The notes under the pieces are model-generated. The model was not told the DNA's origin, ran no database searches, and saw only the letters and a list, made by a program, of their open reading frames with translations. The position numbers and the translations under genes are program-made. Below are positions 39,678 through 48,047 of a DNA stretch of 50,367 nt, in pieces (within the stretch, counting starts at the first letter, position 1; every line of letters starts with the position of its first letter). Origin of the DNA: Candidatus Saccharimonadota bacterium (lineage in GTDB: Bacteria > Patescibacteriota > Saccharimonadia > Saccharimonadales > Saccharimonadaceae); contig RZYF01000002.1 of assembly GCA_010014665.1 (NCBI GenBank), positions 1-50,367 on the forward strand, in the 5' to 3' direction.

Positions 39678-42272
39678 TTAAATACGCACGGCATTTAAAT
39701 TACTGACTTCTAGTTCAGATATTTTATCCATAGTTCTAGCGACCTCTTTATCAGTCAATGTCTTGTCATAACTAGCGATTTCGAGACGCAAAGTAATAGT
39801 CTTGTAGCCCTGGTCTTCTTTGGCCTGGTATATACTAAGTGGCGATAGTTTGGCGTCACAGTTTCGAGAATTATCAGCTACAATTTTTTGAGCTAAATCA
39901 AATACTTGCTCATATGTTACATCATCTGCAACTTTCAATGAAATATCTTGAGTCACTTTCGGAAACCGACTTAGAGGTCTATAAGAACTCTCGCCCAGCT
40001 CAACAAGTTGCATGATTGCATGAAAGTCCAGAGTCACACCAGCGCAATACTCAGGTAGTTTGAAACCTTTTCGAACCGATTGTTTTAGCTCACCAACGTA
40101 TCCGACTTCACCCAATTCAACCTGTTGTTTGTCACGATAATAATACGCAACCACAGTTGCTGTACGTGAGCGTTCAAACTGATCGACAAATGGTCCGGTA
40201 ACCCTATCGGCTAAACGCGCGAATTTGACCACAAAACCCAGATCTGACGCCAACTGCTCTACATAGCGTCTCGTTATATAGTACGGAGTGCTTTGTTGAG
40301 CTTTTTTACTAGCATAAACCAAATCCAAACTAGTCTGTTCTGTAGGTAAACCATCACCATAGTCGGGATAGGTTTTGTCATGGCTTTTGCCAATTTCAAA
40401 CAGTACAAATTCGTCATGACCAGCTTTTATATTCGGGTGAACTTTTTCGAGCAAACTTGGCAAAATTGACAACCGATAATACTGTAAGTCTGGGCTAAGA
40501 GCATTACTCAAACGATAGGCTCGAGATACATCCTGTTCAGCTTTTTCGATAGTTTTTGCATTCACGAAACTATAACACAGTACTTCGTTGGCGCCAGCTC
40601 GGACTAGACTGTCACGAATCTGTTGCTTGACTTCAAGGTCTGAATTTTTAGGTGCAGGACTGATACTTCTCTTAGGTAGCTCGCGTGGTAATTTATCAAA
40701 ACCATTCAAACGACCGATTTCTTCGACAATGTCTTCAGGAAGATTAATGTCGGTACGCCAAAAAGGCGTGGTGAACGTAATGAAAGGTTCAGAAATTAGC
40801 GTTTGATTATCGGCCGAAGTTCCATAAGTGCCCGCGAATTCCACATTATGAAGTAGCTGATGCATTTCTTCGTTCGATAAAGCAGTCCCTAGACGTTGAT
40901 TGACGAAATCAGTATAAGTTCTGTTAGCATAGATACCTCCATCTAAGCTTTCATCGTTTTTACTAAAGTTTTCGTCAATTGCTGTATTGTTGCAGTCAAA
41001 CACTTTACTAGCCTGTTCGCTTCCGATTACGTCTTGAAAGTAGCTAATTGTCTTTGCTAGAACTGCAGAATTTTGCAGCGGCGATTGTCCTTTATTGAAG
41101 CGCGTGACAGCGTCGGTAAATAGCCCATGACGCATGCTGGATTTGCGGATGCAGTACATGTCAAACGTAGCACATTCTAGCACGATGTTTTTTGTATCAG
41201 CGCTTACCTCACTATTGCCGCCGCCCATAATTCCACCCATACCGATTGACTTTTCGCCATCAACGATTACGATATCTTCGGGTGTAGTTTCATAAGTCTT
41301 ACCGTTGAGTAATGTTAACTTTTCGCCTGATCTGCCCATGCGCACACCAAGTGCATGGCCAGCAAGTTTATCATAATCGTAGGCGTGTAGCGGTTGCGCA
41401 GTGATCAGCATCACATAATTAGTAATGTCAACGACGTTATTTATCGGTTTACTACCCAGTACTACTAGTTTAGCTTGCAGCCAAAACGGACTTGGTTTTA
41501 TCGTCAAATCTCTGAAAGCTACCGCCATAAAGCGCGGAACTGCTTCCTCAGCATCATTTGTAACAGTTAATTCTAAACTATCGGCGAATGTAAACTCTGG
41601 TGTATCGAGATACCAGCTAGGGCTTACAAACTTGTGTCTTAAAATTCCCGCAATCTCACGCGCCACACCCAACTGACCAAAACAGTCCGGGCGGTGGGTA
41701 AACATCTTGTTTTCGATGTCGATGATTATGTCATCAAGACCAAAAACCTTTGCAAAATTTTGCCCTGGTTCTAAAGACTTGATTTCTGAAGCCTCGGGCA
41801 AATCACCTTCTGTCAATTCGATAATTCCAGTATGATCACTGCCGGTCGCTAGCTCGTCTGGCGCCGCCAACATACCTTGACTTACCGCGCCACGAAGCTC
41901 ACGCGCACTCAAAACAAACGGCTCGATGTCGTCAAAACTTGCCGGTACAGTAACCCCTGGTGGTAGCCAGACAGCAAACATATCTTTGTGAACATTTGGT
42001 GCGCCACAGACTACCTGCACATGACCGTTTTCGTCACGTGGCACGTCTTTCACTACACCGCCATCATCAACTTTACAAATCGTCAGTTTGTCGGCGTTAA
42101 AATGCTGGGTTGTACTGACTACTTTAACAATCACGATGCCTTGGTATTTAGCGCCTAAATCAACGACATTCTCGATACCACCAAGCTGTTCGTTGATATG
42201 TTTTTTCAACTCATCAAGTTGCGGAAGTTCAAAATCTATATATTGTTTTATTGTATTTAAACTAACAATCAT
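39678..42272 (-). CDS. pheT: Phenylalanine-tRNA ligase beta subunit
   Basis: PheT (864 residues) of the alpha2-beta2 phenylalanyl-tRNA synthetase, holding the tRNA-binding and editing parts. An N-terminal EMAP-like OB-fold (residues about 40-165) is followed by B3/B4, the B5 domain, a degenerate class II core and the C-terminal anticodon-binding FDX-ACB domain (R-F-P-K-V-T-Q-D-I-S). The ATG at 42270-42272 has GGAGAAG upstream and overlaps the stop of a 40-codon ORF (ATGA), so a longer frame is not used. It is the last gene of the pheS-hydrolase-small ORF-pheT operon. Confidence 0.96.
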   Translation of the reverse strand: MIVSLNTIKQYIDFELPQLDELKKHINEQLGGIENVVDLGAKYQGIVIVKVVSTTQHFNADKLTICKVDDGGVVKDVPRDENGHVQVVCGAPNVHKDMFAVWLPPGVTVPASFDDIEPFVLSARELRGAVSQGMLAAPDELATGSDHTGIIELTEGDLPEASEIKSLEPGQNFAKVFGLDDIIIDIENKMFTHRPDCFGQLGVAREIAGILRHKFVSPSWYLDTPEFTFADSLELTVTNDAEEAVPRFMAVAFRDLTIKPSPFWLQAKLVVLGSKPINNVVDITNYVMLITAQPLHAYDYDKLAGHALGVRMGRSGEKLTLLNGKTYETTPEDIVIVDGEKSIGMGGIMGGGNSEVSADTKNIVLECATFDMYCIRKSSMRHGLFTDAVTRFNKGQSPLQNSAVLAKTISYFQDVIGSEQASKVFDCNNTAIDENFSKNDESLDGGIYANRTYTDFVNQRLGTALSNEEMHQLLHNVEFAGTYGTSADNQTLISEPFITFTTPFWRTDINLPEDIVEEIGRLNGFDKLPRELPKRSISPAPKNSDLEVKQQIRDSLVRAGANEVLCYSFVNAKTIEKAEQDVSRAYRLSNALSPDLQYYRLSILPSLLEKVHPNIKAGHDEFVLFEIGKSHDKTYPDYGDGLPTEQTSLDLVYASKKAQQSTPYYITRRYVEQLASDLGFVVKFARLADRVTGPFVDQFERSRTATVVAYYYRDKQQVELGEVGYVGELKQSVRKGFKLPEYCAGVTLDFHAIMQLVELGESSYRPLSRFPKVTQDISLKVADDVTYEQVFDLAQKIVADNSRNCDAKLSPLSIYQAKEDQGYKTITLRLEIASYDKTLTDKEVARTMDKISELEVSNLNAVRI

Positions 42273-42391
42273 TTTTTCTTCTCCGCGTTTACTATCAACC
42301 ATTTTTTATCAAGGATATAACCAATCTCAATAATCGCAAAACCTGCATCTTCGTCCGTCGAGACCGGCTGAAAAAATTTAATTTTCATCAT
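42269..42391 (-). CDS. Forty-residue small protein between hydrolase and pheT
   Basis: A short ORF starting at the ATG pair 42386-42391 and ending in a TGA that overlaps the pheT start (ATGA). It starts one base after the hydrolase stop, with AAGGGA at a suitable distance inside the hydrolase gene. The peptide has K-F-F-Q-P-V and G-F-A-I-I-E-I-G-Y-I-L segments and a C-terminal W-L-I-V-N-A-E-K-K. No family is recognised. Tight coupling on both sides argues that it is translated, perhaps mainly to feed ribosomes to pheT. Confidence 0.62.
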   Translation of the reverse strand: MMKIKFFQPVSTDEDAGFAIIEIGYILDKKWLIVNAEKKK

Positions 42392-42392
42392 C

Positions 42393-42929
42393 TTATCCCT
42401 TACTTAGTCCTAATATATCGACAAGTATTGGTAGTTGAGTATGCTCTGGACTTTGTTGGGCAGAAAAATGTTGCGCACCAGGCACTATAACCAACTTGCC
42501 TGCAGTTTGCCTGGCCAGATCTTTAACCCCTTCAAGTGGGGCAATCGGATCGTTATCACCATGAACAAAAATTAATCTTCGAGCTTTATTTTGAACCATA
42601 TTAGTGCGAATTTTATCTATAAAATCCGCCGGTTGATAAGCCCCTACCGCCACTACAGTATCGATACGACTACCGACAGGTAGCATTTCGAGCAATTTTA
42701 GTGCCAATACCGCTCCTGAACTATGTCCAACTATTATAGTCTCGGGACTAAATTCAAATTCTCCAGCAAATATAAATCGCCGATTAAGTTTTAAATCAGG
42801 GCTATCGGTGTGAGGCAGTTGCGGTATATAAACCTCATAGCCTTTTTCGGACAATTTGCTAGCCAACCAATCAAACCAATTAGAGTGTGAGTTCGCACCT
42901 GTCCCGTGTAATATTAAAGCGTTTTTCAT
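42393..42929 (-). CDS. RBBP9/YdeN-type alpha/beta serine hydrolase
   Basis: A 178-residue small alpha/beta hydrolase. The oxyanion segment L-H-G-T-G-A-N is near the N-terminus. The nucleophile elbow is G-H-S-S-G at about 68-72, the acid lies in H-G-D-N-D-P-I-A-P and the His in A-Q-H-F-S. RBBP9/YdeN proteins are serine hydrolases of mostly unknown substrate. It starts within one base of the pheS stop and is cotranscribed with pheS and pheT, although a functional link to tRNA charging is not expected. Confidence 0.87.
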   Translation of the reverse strand: MKNALILHGTGANSHSNWFDWLASKLSEKGYEVYIPQLPHTDSPDLKLNRRFIFAGEFEFSPETIIVGHSSGAVLALKLLEMLPVGSRIDTVVAVGAYQPADFIDKIRTNMVQNKARRLIFVHGDNDPIAPLEGVKDLARQTAGKLVIVPGAQHFSAQQSPEHTQLPILVDILGLSKG

Positions 42930-43961
42930 TTAAAACTGCCTCAAAAAATCAAGTTTTCCACTTTGAAAATGCCGTATATCTTCTATGCCTGTTTTCATCA
43001 TCACTAGTCTATCGATACCGCAGCCGAAAGCAAAACCAGTGTATTCATTGGGGTCGATTTTGGCCGATCTAAGGACATTGGGATGAATCATACCACAGCC
43101 CAAAAGTTCAATCCATTTGCTATTCGAGCAAACATTACAACCGTTGTCACAAAACGGACAACTCAGCGCGAATTCAAAGCTTGGTTCGGTAAACGGAAAA
43201 TAAAACGGATTAACACGTACTTCAAGCTTCTGCCCATAATATTCTTCTAAAAATTTCTGAAGTGTCGCCACCAGCATACCGGCATGAACCCCGCGATCGA
43301 CGTATATACCTTCGACTTGATAAAATGTATGCTCGTGTCGAGCGTCTAAATCTTCGTTGCGAAACACCCTATCGGGTACAATCGCCGCTATCGGTTCTCG
43401 GTTTTCTAAATTATCGCGATATTTTATGAGCGTACGATTTTGCATAGTACTAGTGTGAGCTGGTGCGATAAACTGATCACCGTCGGCGTCAGTTTCAACC
43501 GTCATGAAAGTATCGTAGTCATCGCGTGCTGGATGGCCTTTGGGAAAGTTTAGCGATTCGAACATGTGGTATTGGTCGTCAATCTCACGGGATTCTTCGG
43601 CTACAAAACCCATACGTCCAAAAATATCGACTATCTTGGTAATTTCCCGCGTCAACGGGTGCATAGTGCCCTGACTACTTGGTATGAGATTAGGGAGAGA
43701 TGAATTAATATCAAAAGGCGCCGTAACGTCTATAGGCCGTAGTACCTCGGTCGTTTGATCAAGATTTTTGGAAACGATATCTTCTAATTCGTTTCGCAAA
43801 GCATTTATCAACTTTCCGAACTCACCGCGCTTTGAAGCCTCAACTGTAGGTATAGCACCAAAAAGTTGTTTAAGCTCGGGTGATTTTAAAATCTCTGCTT
43901 TGTTTTCAAGGCCTTTTAAACGTTCAAGCAAAATCAAGCGGGTTTCGGCTATCTGTTCCAT
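42930..43961 (-). CDS. pheS: Phenylalanine-tRNA ligase alpha subunit
   Basis: PheS, 343 residues, the catalytic subunit that activates Phe and joins it to tRNA(Phe). Class II motif 2 is V-F-R-N-E-D-L-D-A-R-H-E-H-T-F-Y-Q-V-E-G and motif 3 is G-C-G-I-D-R-L-V-M. An N-terminal coiled coil (residues 1-85) should contact the tRNA. A C-P-F-C-x3-G-C-x-V-C cluster may bind zinc, as in some bacterial PheS. The start is 9 bases after TATAAT with no Shine-Dalgarno, so the operon mRNA is probably nearly leaderless. No Phe-dependent leader attenuator is seen; the terminator at 43978-44012 belongs to the upstream gene. Confidence 0.96.
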   Translation of the reverse strand: MEQIAETRLILLERLKGLENKAEILKSPELKQLFGAIPTVEASKRGEFGKLINALRNELEDIVSKNLDQTTEVLRPIDVTAPFDINSSLPNLIPSSQGTMHPLTREITKIVDIFGRMGFVAEESREIDDQYHMFESLNFPKGHPARDDYDTFMTVETDADGDQFIAPAHTSTMQNRTLIKYRDNLENREPIAAIVPDRVFRNEDLDARHEHTFYQVEGIYVDRGVHAGMLVATLQKFLEEYYGQKLEVRVNPFYFPFTEPSFEFALSCPFCDNGCNVCSNSKWIELLGCGMIHPNVLRSAKIDPNEYTGFAFGCGIDRLVMMKTGIEDIRHFQSGKLDFLRQF

Positions 43962-43970
43962 GTAATCTAT

Positions 43971-43976
43971 ATTATA
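43971..43976 (-). promoter_or_regulatory. -10 box of the pheS operon (near-leaderless)
   Basis: TATAAT on the minus strand, 9 bases before the pheS ATG and right next to the terminator of the upstream aquaporin gene. Confidence 0.6.
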
Positions 43977-43977
43977 T

Positions 43978-44012
43978 CAAAAATCTCGCAGAGTTCGTCC
44001 GCGAGATTTTTG
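43978..44012 (-). terminator. Terminator after the aquaporin gene
   Basis: CAAAAATCTCGC and GCGAGATTTTTG form a perfect 12-base stem with an 11-base loop; on the minus strand the second half reads into a T-run. It separates the aquaporin transcript from pheS. Confidence 0.82.
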
Positions 44013-44037
44013 TAGATCAAATACATGTCAAATCTAA

Positions 44038-44979
44038 TTATTCAGAACGACGAGCGATAAGCAAATATAGATTACCGCCTAGAGCCGCACCAATCAGGGT
44101 GCCCAAAATCAGATCTAGGGTGAAACGATTTGCTAAACTCTCACCAGCTGGAGCCTGACCACCCATCAATTGGTCTTCGCTCACTTCTTTAACTGCCAAA
44201 GCTACTGCGGGGTTAGCCACAACGCCTCGAATTAACAATGCTCGGGGTGTCTTAGGTTGTTCGGTCCCTTCAGCATCAGCATTCTGTGCAATTTTATCAG
44301 CCTCATCTTGATAAGCTGCATACGCACCTTCTTTTGAAGCAGTCAAAAGCGATGAGCCTGCAACCAAAGCTGCGGTCAAAGACAAACCAATAACTACGGC
44401 GCGGGATGTCACGCCTAAACTCGTTCGCGTTACTGCAGCTGTAATACCAAACATAAACACAGCGGCAGCGACTAGTTCGACTGCAAACAGTGACCAGTCA
44501 AACAGCGCAATACTAGAGAAGTTCATACTCATAGTATTGTTTGATACCAAGAACATAACAGCCAGGGCCAAAAGGCTACCAACGAACTGAGCTGCCCAGT
44601 ACATTAGACCAGTTGCCCAATTTATTTTACGCATAGTCCAGAAACCAAACGTAACCGCTGGGTTCAAGTGAGACCCGGAGATCCCACCGATGGCTAATAC
44701 TATAACTGCGAACGCCAAACCAACGAACAGTTCACCGAGCGCAATAGAGGCTACTGCTACAAGTGTTAGTACAAATGTACCCAAAGCCTCGGCTAACATG
44801 ATATTTGGTATATTCAGAGGCAGTCGTAGTTTCTTAATTACTTGACCTGATGTTGCTGCACTCTTAGTTAGTACTGGTTTTTCTGCCACTGTTGTTGCAG
44901 TAGCTTTCCGCGAACTTGCGGATTTTGTAGACGCAGCCTTTGCAGCCGTCGACTTCTTGGTGGCTTTTTTAGTAGCCAT
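44038..44979 (-). CDS. MIP-family aquaporin/glycerol facilitator with a basic N-terminal tail
   Basis: A 313-residue MIP channel for water or small polyols. The two pore motifs are visible: H-L-N-P-A-V-T near residue 105 and V-A-N-P-A-V-A-L in the second half; the usual Asn-Pro-Ala pair is complete. About six membrane helices lie between residues 50 and 310. The first about 40 residues are almost only Lys, Ala, Thr and Ser (K-K-A-T-K-K-S, A-S-S-R-K-A-T), like a histone H1-type tail, and would be cytoplasmic. A loop with A-Y-Q-D-E-A-D-K-I and E-G-T-E-Q lies before the second NPA and is longer than in typical aquaporins. AGGAGG precedes the ATG. Confidence 0.9.
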   Translation of the reverse strand: MATKKATKKSTAAKAASTKSASSRKATATTVAEKPVLTKSAATSGQVIKKLRLPLNIPNIMLAEALGTFVLTLVAVASIALGELFVGLAFAVIVLAIGGISGSHLNPAVTFGFWTMRKINWATGLMYWAAQFVGSLLALAVMFLVSNNTMSMNFSSIALFDWSLFAVELVAAAVFMFGITAAVTRTSLGVTSRAVVIGLSLTAALVAGSSLLTASKEGAYAAYQDEADKIAQNADAEGTEQPKTPRALLIRGVVANPAVALAVKEVSEDQLMGGQAPAGESLANRFTLDLILGTLIGAALGGNLYLLIARRSE

Positions 44980-45046
44980 AGTCGTTCTATCCTCCTATCA
45001 TTAAACGGTATATACTTGATAGTATAGCATAGGAGTTTTTAAACAA

Positions 45047-45268
45047 ATGGGTTTATTTTTGAGACAGACTGAAGACCGTAGTGAATTACAAACCAAAATA
45101 GCTACCGAACTGCAAGAAAAATTGCGAGCTAGCTCTATAGAAGAATCTGATCCGGTCGAGCCTCAACTACTAGCAAACCAACACAATACACGTACGGCAG
45201 GTGTAATAATTACCTTTTTGGTTTTTATCTTAATAGTTGTCGCAATCATAGCCGTAAGTAAACTTTAG
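45047..45268 (+). CDS. Small tail-anchored membrane protein
   Basis: A 73-residue protein with a charged N-terminal half (S-E-L-Q-T-K-I-A-T-E-L-Q-E-K-L) and one membrane helix at the end (G-V-I-I-T-F-L-V-F-I-L-I-V-V-A-I-I-A-V). The ATG has TAGGAG 10 bases upstream. It is divergent from the aquaporin gene and shares a short AT-rich promoter region. Function unknown. Confidence 0.68.
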   Translation: MGLFLRQTEDRSELQTKIATELQEKLRASSIEESDPVEPQLLANQHNTRTAGVIITFLVFILIVVAIIAVSKL

Positions 45269-45278
45269 ATATCAAATA

Positions 45279-45959
45279 TTATTTGTGACAAATATTGGTA
45301 CCAAATTCAATCAAATCATCAAAATTTTTATCTTCTAGCCAACGCTCATATAATTTAACCCGTAATTTATGGTGATCTGTATAGCCTAAGTCAGGTTTTT
45401 CAAGTGGTGGTACTAAACTCTGATCCAACACAAACGTCAGTGATTCTTTCAGTACCTCAAAATCCTCTTTAGACATTTTATTCATTGCCGATTTTGGGTT
45501 GTTACGCCAATAGTATATCGTCTGAAAATGTAAAATTTCGTGCATAAAATTAGCAATCGGGTTAATCCATAATATTGGCAACCACAAGCTACCACTCTGA
45601 AAATCATAGGGGCCACGAGGAAAAGTAGTCAGGTAAATCGTAAAATCATCACGATACAGTGGTCTGCCTGTAATCTCAATTAATTTCTGACAAGCAAGCT
45701 CAAAGTGCTCTTCGAATCTTTTATTTATGAACTCGAGACCTAACCGTATTGTCTCCGAATCTTCTTGATATTTTTGCTTCAAATATTTATCGAGAAATTC
45801 GTAGGCTTCGTCTGGTTTTGCCTTCGACAATTTATCGGCTACATCACTGTCAATTCTTTGTTTCCAATCCACCCCGAAACCAGTCTTTTGGCAACCATTA
45901 TACCAATTCCAGGCATCTTTTTCAGGATTGAAAACCAACTTGTAGGTATAGTTATTCAT
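45279..45959 (-). CDS. Uncharacterised zincin-like protein (HEILH motif)
   Basis: A 226-residue soluble protein not recognised as a known family. It contains M-H-E-I-L-H-F-Q-T near residue 138, a full HExxH zinc-protease motif in a helix, and a later E-S-L-T-F-V-L-D about 30 residues on that could supply the third ligand as in gluzincins. The rest is helical and acidic, rich in Tyr and Trp. The frame starts inside the end of rmuC (8-base overlap), so the two are probably co-transcribed. Proteolytic activity is only inferred from the motif. Confidence 0.65.
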   Translation of the reverse strand: MNNYTYKLVFNPEKDAWNWYNGCQKTGFGVDWKQRIDSDVADKLSKAKPDEAYEFLDKYLKQKYQEDSETIRLGLEFINKRFEEHFELACQKLIEITGRPLYRDDFTIYLTTFPRGPYDFQSGSLWLPILWINPIANFMHEILHFQTIYYWRNNPKSAMNKMSKEDFEVLKESLTFVLDQSLVPPLEKPDLGYTDHHKLRVKLYERWLEDKNFDDLIEFGTNICHK

Positions 45960-47031
45960 CAACTCTAGGCTTATCTAGTAGTATAGGGTCTATTGCACTA
46001 TCGGAGCCAGTTATCTTTACCACGTCTTTATCGATTCTGCCAAATTCTTTGTAAGCGCCATTATAATGATTGACCGTAGTGCCGAGACTAATCCCAAGTT
46101 TTTTCATGTAGTCGTCGTATTTGGCGATATGAGTGCCCAGCTTGCCGACACGCACCTGTATGTCTTTGGCTTGCTCTTCAATCTGTAAACTACGCAACCC
46201 TTGTAAAACGGTTTGTAGATACGCCATAAAACTCGTCGGACTAGTGATAATGACATGCTTGTCACGAAAAGCGTATTCTATTAGGTCACGGCTACTTCCA
46301 CCCTGCCCGACATTACCGATCAAAAGATCATAGTAAAGCGATTCGCTCGGTATGAACATGAAAGCAAAATCCATGGTATTTTCACTTGGACGAATGTATT
46401 TGGCAGTTTCGTCGATTCGACTTTTTAGATCAGCCTTAACTTTCATAAGATATTTCTGACGCTCTTCTCCGTCTGCTTCGATCATGCGATTGTAGTTTTC
46501 GAGGCTGAATTTGCTATCAATTGGTAATATTTGACCTTTGTCCAGAAATATCACCGCGTCGGCTATTTCGCCGTCGTTAAACTTGTATTGCATCTGAAAC
46601 TGTCCGGTTGCTAGTACATTATCAAGCACGCTTTCTAGATAAAATTCACCGAATACACCTCGCTGTTTTGGGTTTTGTAAAACATTCTGTAAAGTTTTTA
46701 GCTCGTCAGCCACATCAACAACTCGCTTGTTTGTCTCATCAAGTTTGGTTAAACGCTGGGTCACTTCTGTAATTAATTTGGCACTTTCAGATAGTTGTTT
46801 TTGAACACTCGATTGCATTTGAGCGTTCGACCGGTCCAATTTATCGCCAACGGTTTGTTGTAAGCTATCTTTGAGTGCTACGACGCCCCGATTTAGTTCA
46901 GTTATGTCAGCTTTCAGTAGTTCCGCACCGGGTTGTTTCTGAAGTATGTTCAGCTTTGAAACGAGAAAAATCGTCACAAACAAAAAGCCCAGAACCAGCA
47001 CCACCAAAATAACTACCAGGAGAGTTTCCAT
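45952..47031 (-). CDS. rmuC: DNA recombination protein RmuC homologue
   Basis: A 359-residue RmuC-family protein. An N-terminal membrane helix (residues 4-25) is followed by a coiled coil (about 35-105) and the RmuC domain (I-L-P-I-D-S-K-F-S, F-M-F-I-P-S-E, and S-P-T-S-F-M-A-Y-L). RmuC limits DNA rearrangement in E. coli and the domain resembles PD-(D/E)xK nucleases. Start: TATAAT lies 6 bases before the ATG, so the mRNA is probably leaderless. Confidence 0.92.
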   Translation of the reverse strand: METLLVVILVVLVLGFLFVTIFLVSKLNILQKQPGAELLKADITELNRGVVALKDSLQQTVGDKLDRSNAQMQSSVQKQLSESAKLITEVTQRLTKLDETNKRVVDVADELKTLQNVLQNPKQRGVFGEFYLESVLDNVLATGQFQMQYKFNDGEIADAVIFLDKGQILPIDSKFSLENYNRMIEADGEERQKYLMKVKADLKSRIDETAKYIRPSENTMDFAFMFIPSESLYYDLLIGNVGQGGSSRDLIEYAFRDKHVIITSPTSFMAYLQTVLQGLRSLQIEEQAKDIQVRVGKLGTHIAKYDDYMKKLGISLGTTVNHYNGAYKEFGRIDKDVVKITGSDSAIDPILLDKPRVDE

Positions 47032-47037
47032 GTGATA

Positions 47038-47043
47038 ATTATA
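47038..47043 (-). promoter_or_regulatory. -10 box of rmuC (leaderless)
   Basis: TATAAT on the minus strand, 6 bases before the ATG. Confidence 0.6.
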
Positions 47044-47050
47044 ACATGAG

Positions 47051-47533
47051 CTATATTGCTGATATCAGATGAATAACAACAACTGCAACAATCGACGAGA
47101 CTAGCGAAACTACAAAAATCGTGTGCGAAGCTAGCCATGAAAACAGTGCATATGCTAGACCAAAAAGTAAACCAGACCAGAGCATACCCTGCCACCAAAA
47201 CATCGGCATAAGCCAAGCGCCAATACCCCATAAAGCCGCTACCGCAGCAACGACAACGAGCAATGGACGGTGCATGTTCGTCCGCATAAGCACGAACACA
47301 CTGACGAGCGCCAATATTATATAGGCTATATCCCAGGCTATTGTGCCTCCGCTTGAGCATAGTGAAAATGTATCGGCCGAGCGACAGAAAAGACTAGCTA
47401 CTACAACGTTTTTAAAAAACAGAGTTAGTAACCAGCCGAGCATTCCGACGCCAATACCAATAAGAAATGGCCGGAGTACTCCCGATAGGCCAATTGAGTA
47501 GATACGTGCTGTGGGTGGTGTTTGTGGTTCCAT
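47051..47533 (-). CDS. Five-helix membrane protein of unknown function
   Basis: A 160-residue protein with about five membrane helices, rich in Val, Leu, Ala and Trp, and two cysteines in the first external loop (L-F-C-R-S and L-C-S-S-G). No family motif seen. A near-consensus promoter (TTGACA-17-CATAAT) ends 8 bases before the ATG. The gene ends just before the rmuC promoter. Confidence 0.65.
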   Translation of the reverse strand: MEPQTPPTARIYSIGLSGVLRPFLIGIGVGMLGWLLTLFFKNVVVASLFCRSADTFSLCSSGGTIAWDIAYIILALVSVFVLMRTNMHRPLLVVVAAVAALWGIGAWLMPMFWWQGMLWSGLLFGLAYALFSWLASHTIFVVSLVSSIVAVVVIHLISAI

Positions 47534-47541
47534 ATACTTTG

Positions 47542-47570
47542 ATTATGCCTGGTTTGCCTTATGTTGTCAA
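47542..47570 (-). promoter_or_regulatory. Promoter of the five-helix protein gene (leaderless)
   Basis: On the minus strand TTGACA (47565-47570), a 17-base spacer and CATAAT (47542-47547), 8 bases before the ATG. It overlaps the end of the PAP2 gene. Confidence 0.7.
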
Positions 47571-48038
47571 TTATGATGTACTTATGTCACGCTTACGCTT
47601 AATATACCACCAAGACCCAGCAAGACCCGCCACTAGCCCTCCTAGCATATCAAGTGGAGTATGTACTAGCGCTGCTACACGTGCGACCGCCATCGCTAAG
47701 ACCAAAATAGCGAGTAGATAACTGAGTTTTTTATAGGTTGTCAAGCAATAAACCGTCGCCACTACGATAACCGCAAGTAACATATGATCAGACGGAAAAC
47801 CTGGATTGTCTATATAAGCCGCCCCAGCCTCAACGCCTTTTTCTATAAATGGACGTATGGTACTAGGCTGCCAGAAACTCATTAGCTTGCCGACTGTCAG
47901 TGAAGTCAAACCAGCCATCAGAACATATGGTAGCCATGTCTGCCACTTTGGTCGTTCACGAACTAACCAAACCAAACCGGCAATAGCCGAAACACTCAGT
48001 AGTAAAATTAGCGAACCATCTGCCAAAAAACGTAACAT
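47571..48038 (-). CDS. PAP2-family membrane phosphatase
   Basis: A 155-residue membrane phosphatase. The three PAP2 motifs are visible: K-x8-R-P (K-L-M-S-F-W-Q-P-S-T-I-R-P), G-F-P-S-D-H, and A-R-V-A-A-L-V-H-T-P-L-D with the catalytic His. Five or six membrane helices. Members dephosphorylate undecaprenyl pyrophosphate, phosphatidate or other lipid phosphates; recycling of the peptidoglycan carrier is a likely role. It is last in a gpm-sod-PAP2 run on the minus strand. Confidence 0.87.
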   Translation of the reverse strand: MLRFLADGSLILLLSVSAIAGLVWLVRERPKWQTWLPYVLMAGLTSLTVGKLMSFWQPSTIRPFIEKGVEAGAAYIDNPGFPSDHMLLAVIVVATVYCLTTYKKLSYLLAILVLAMAVARVAALVHTPLDMLGGLVAGLAGSWWYIKRKRDISTS

Positions 48039-48047
48039 AATACCTGT

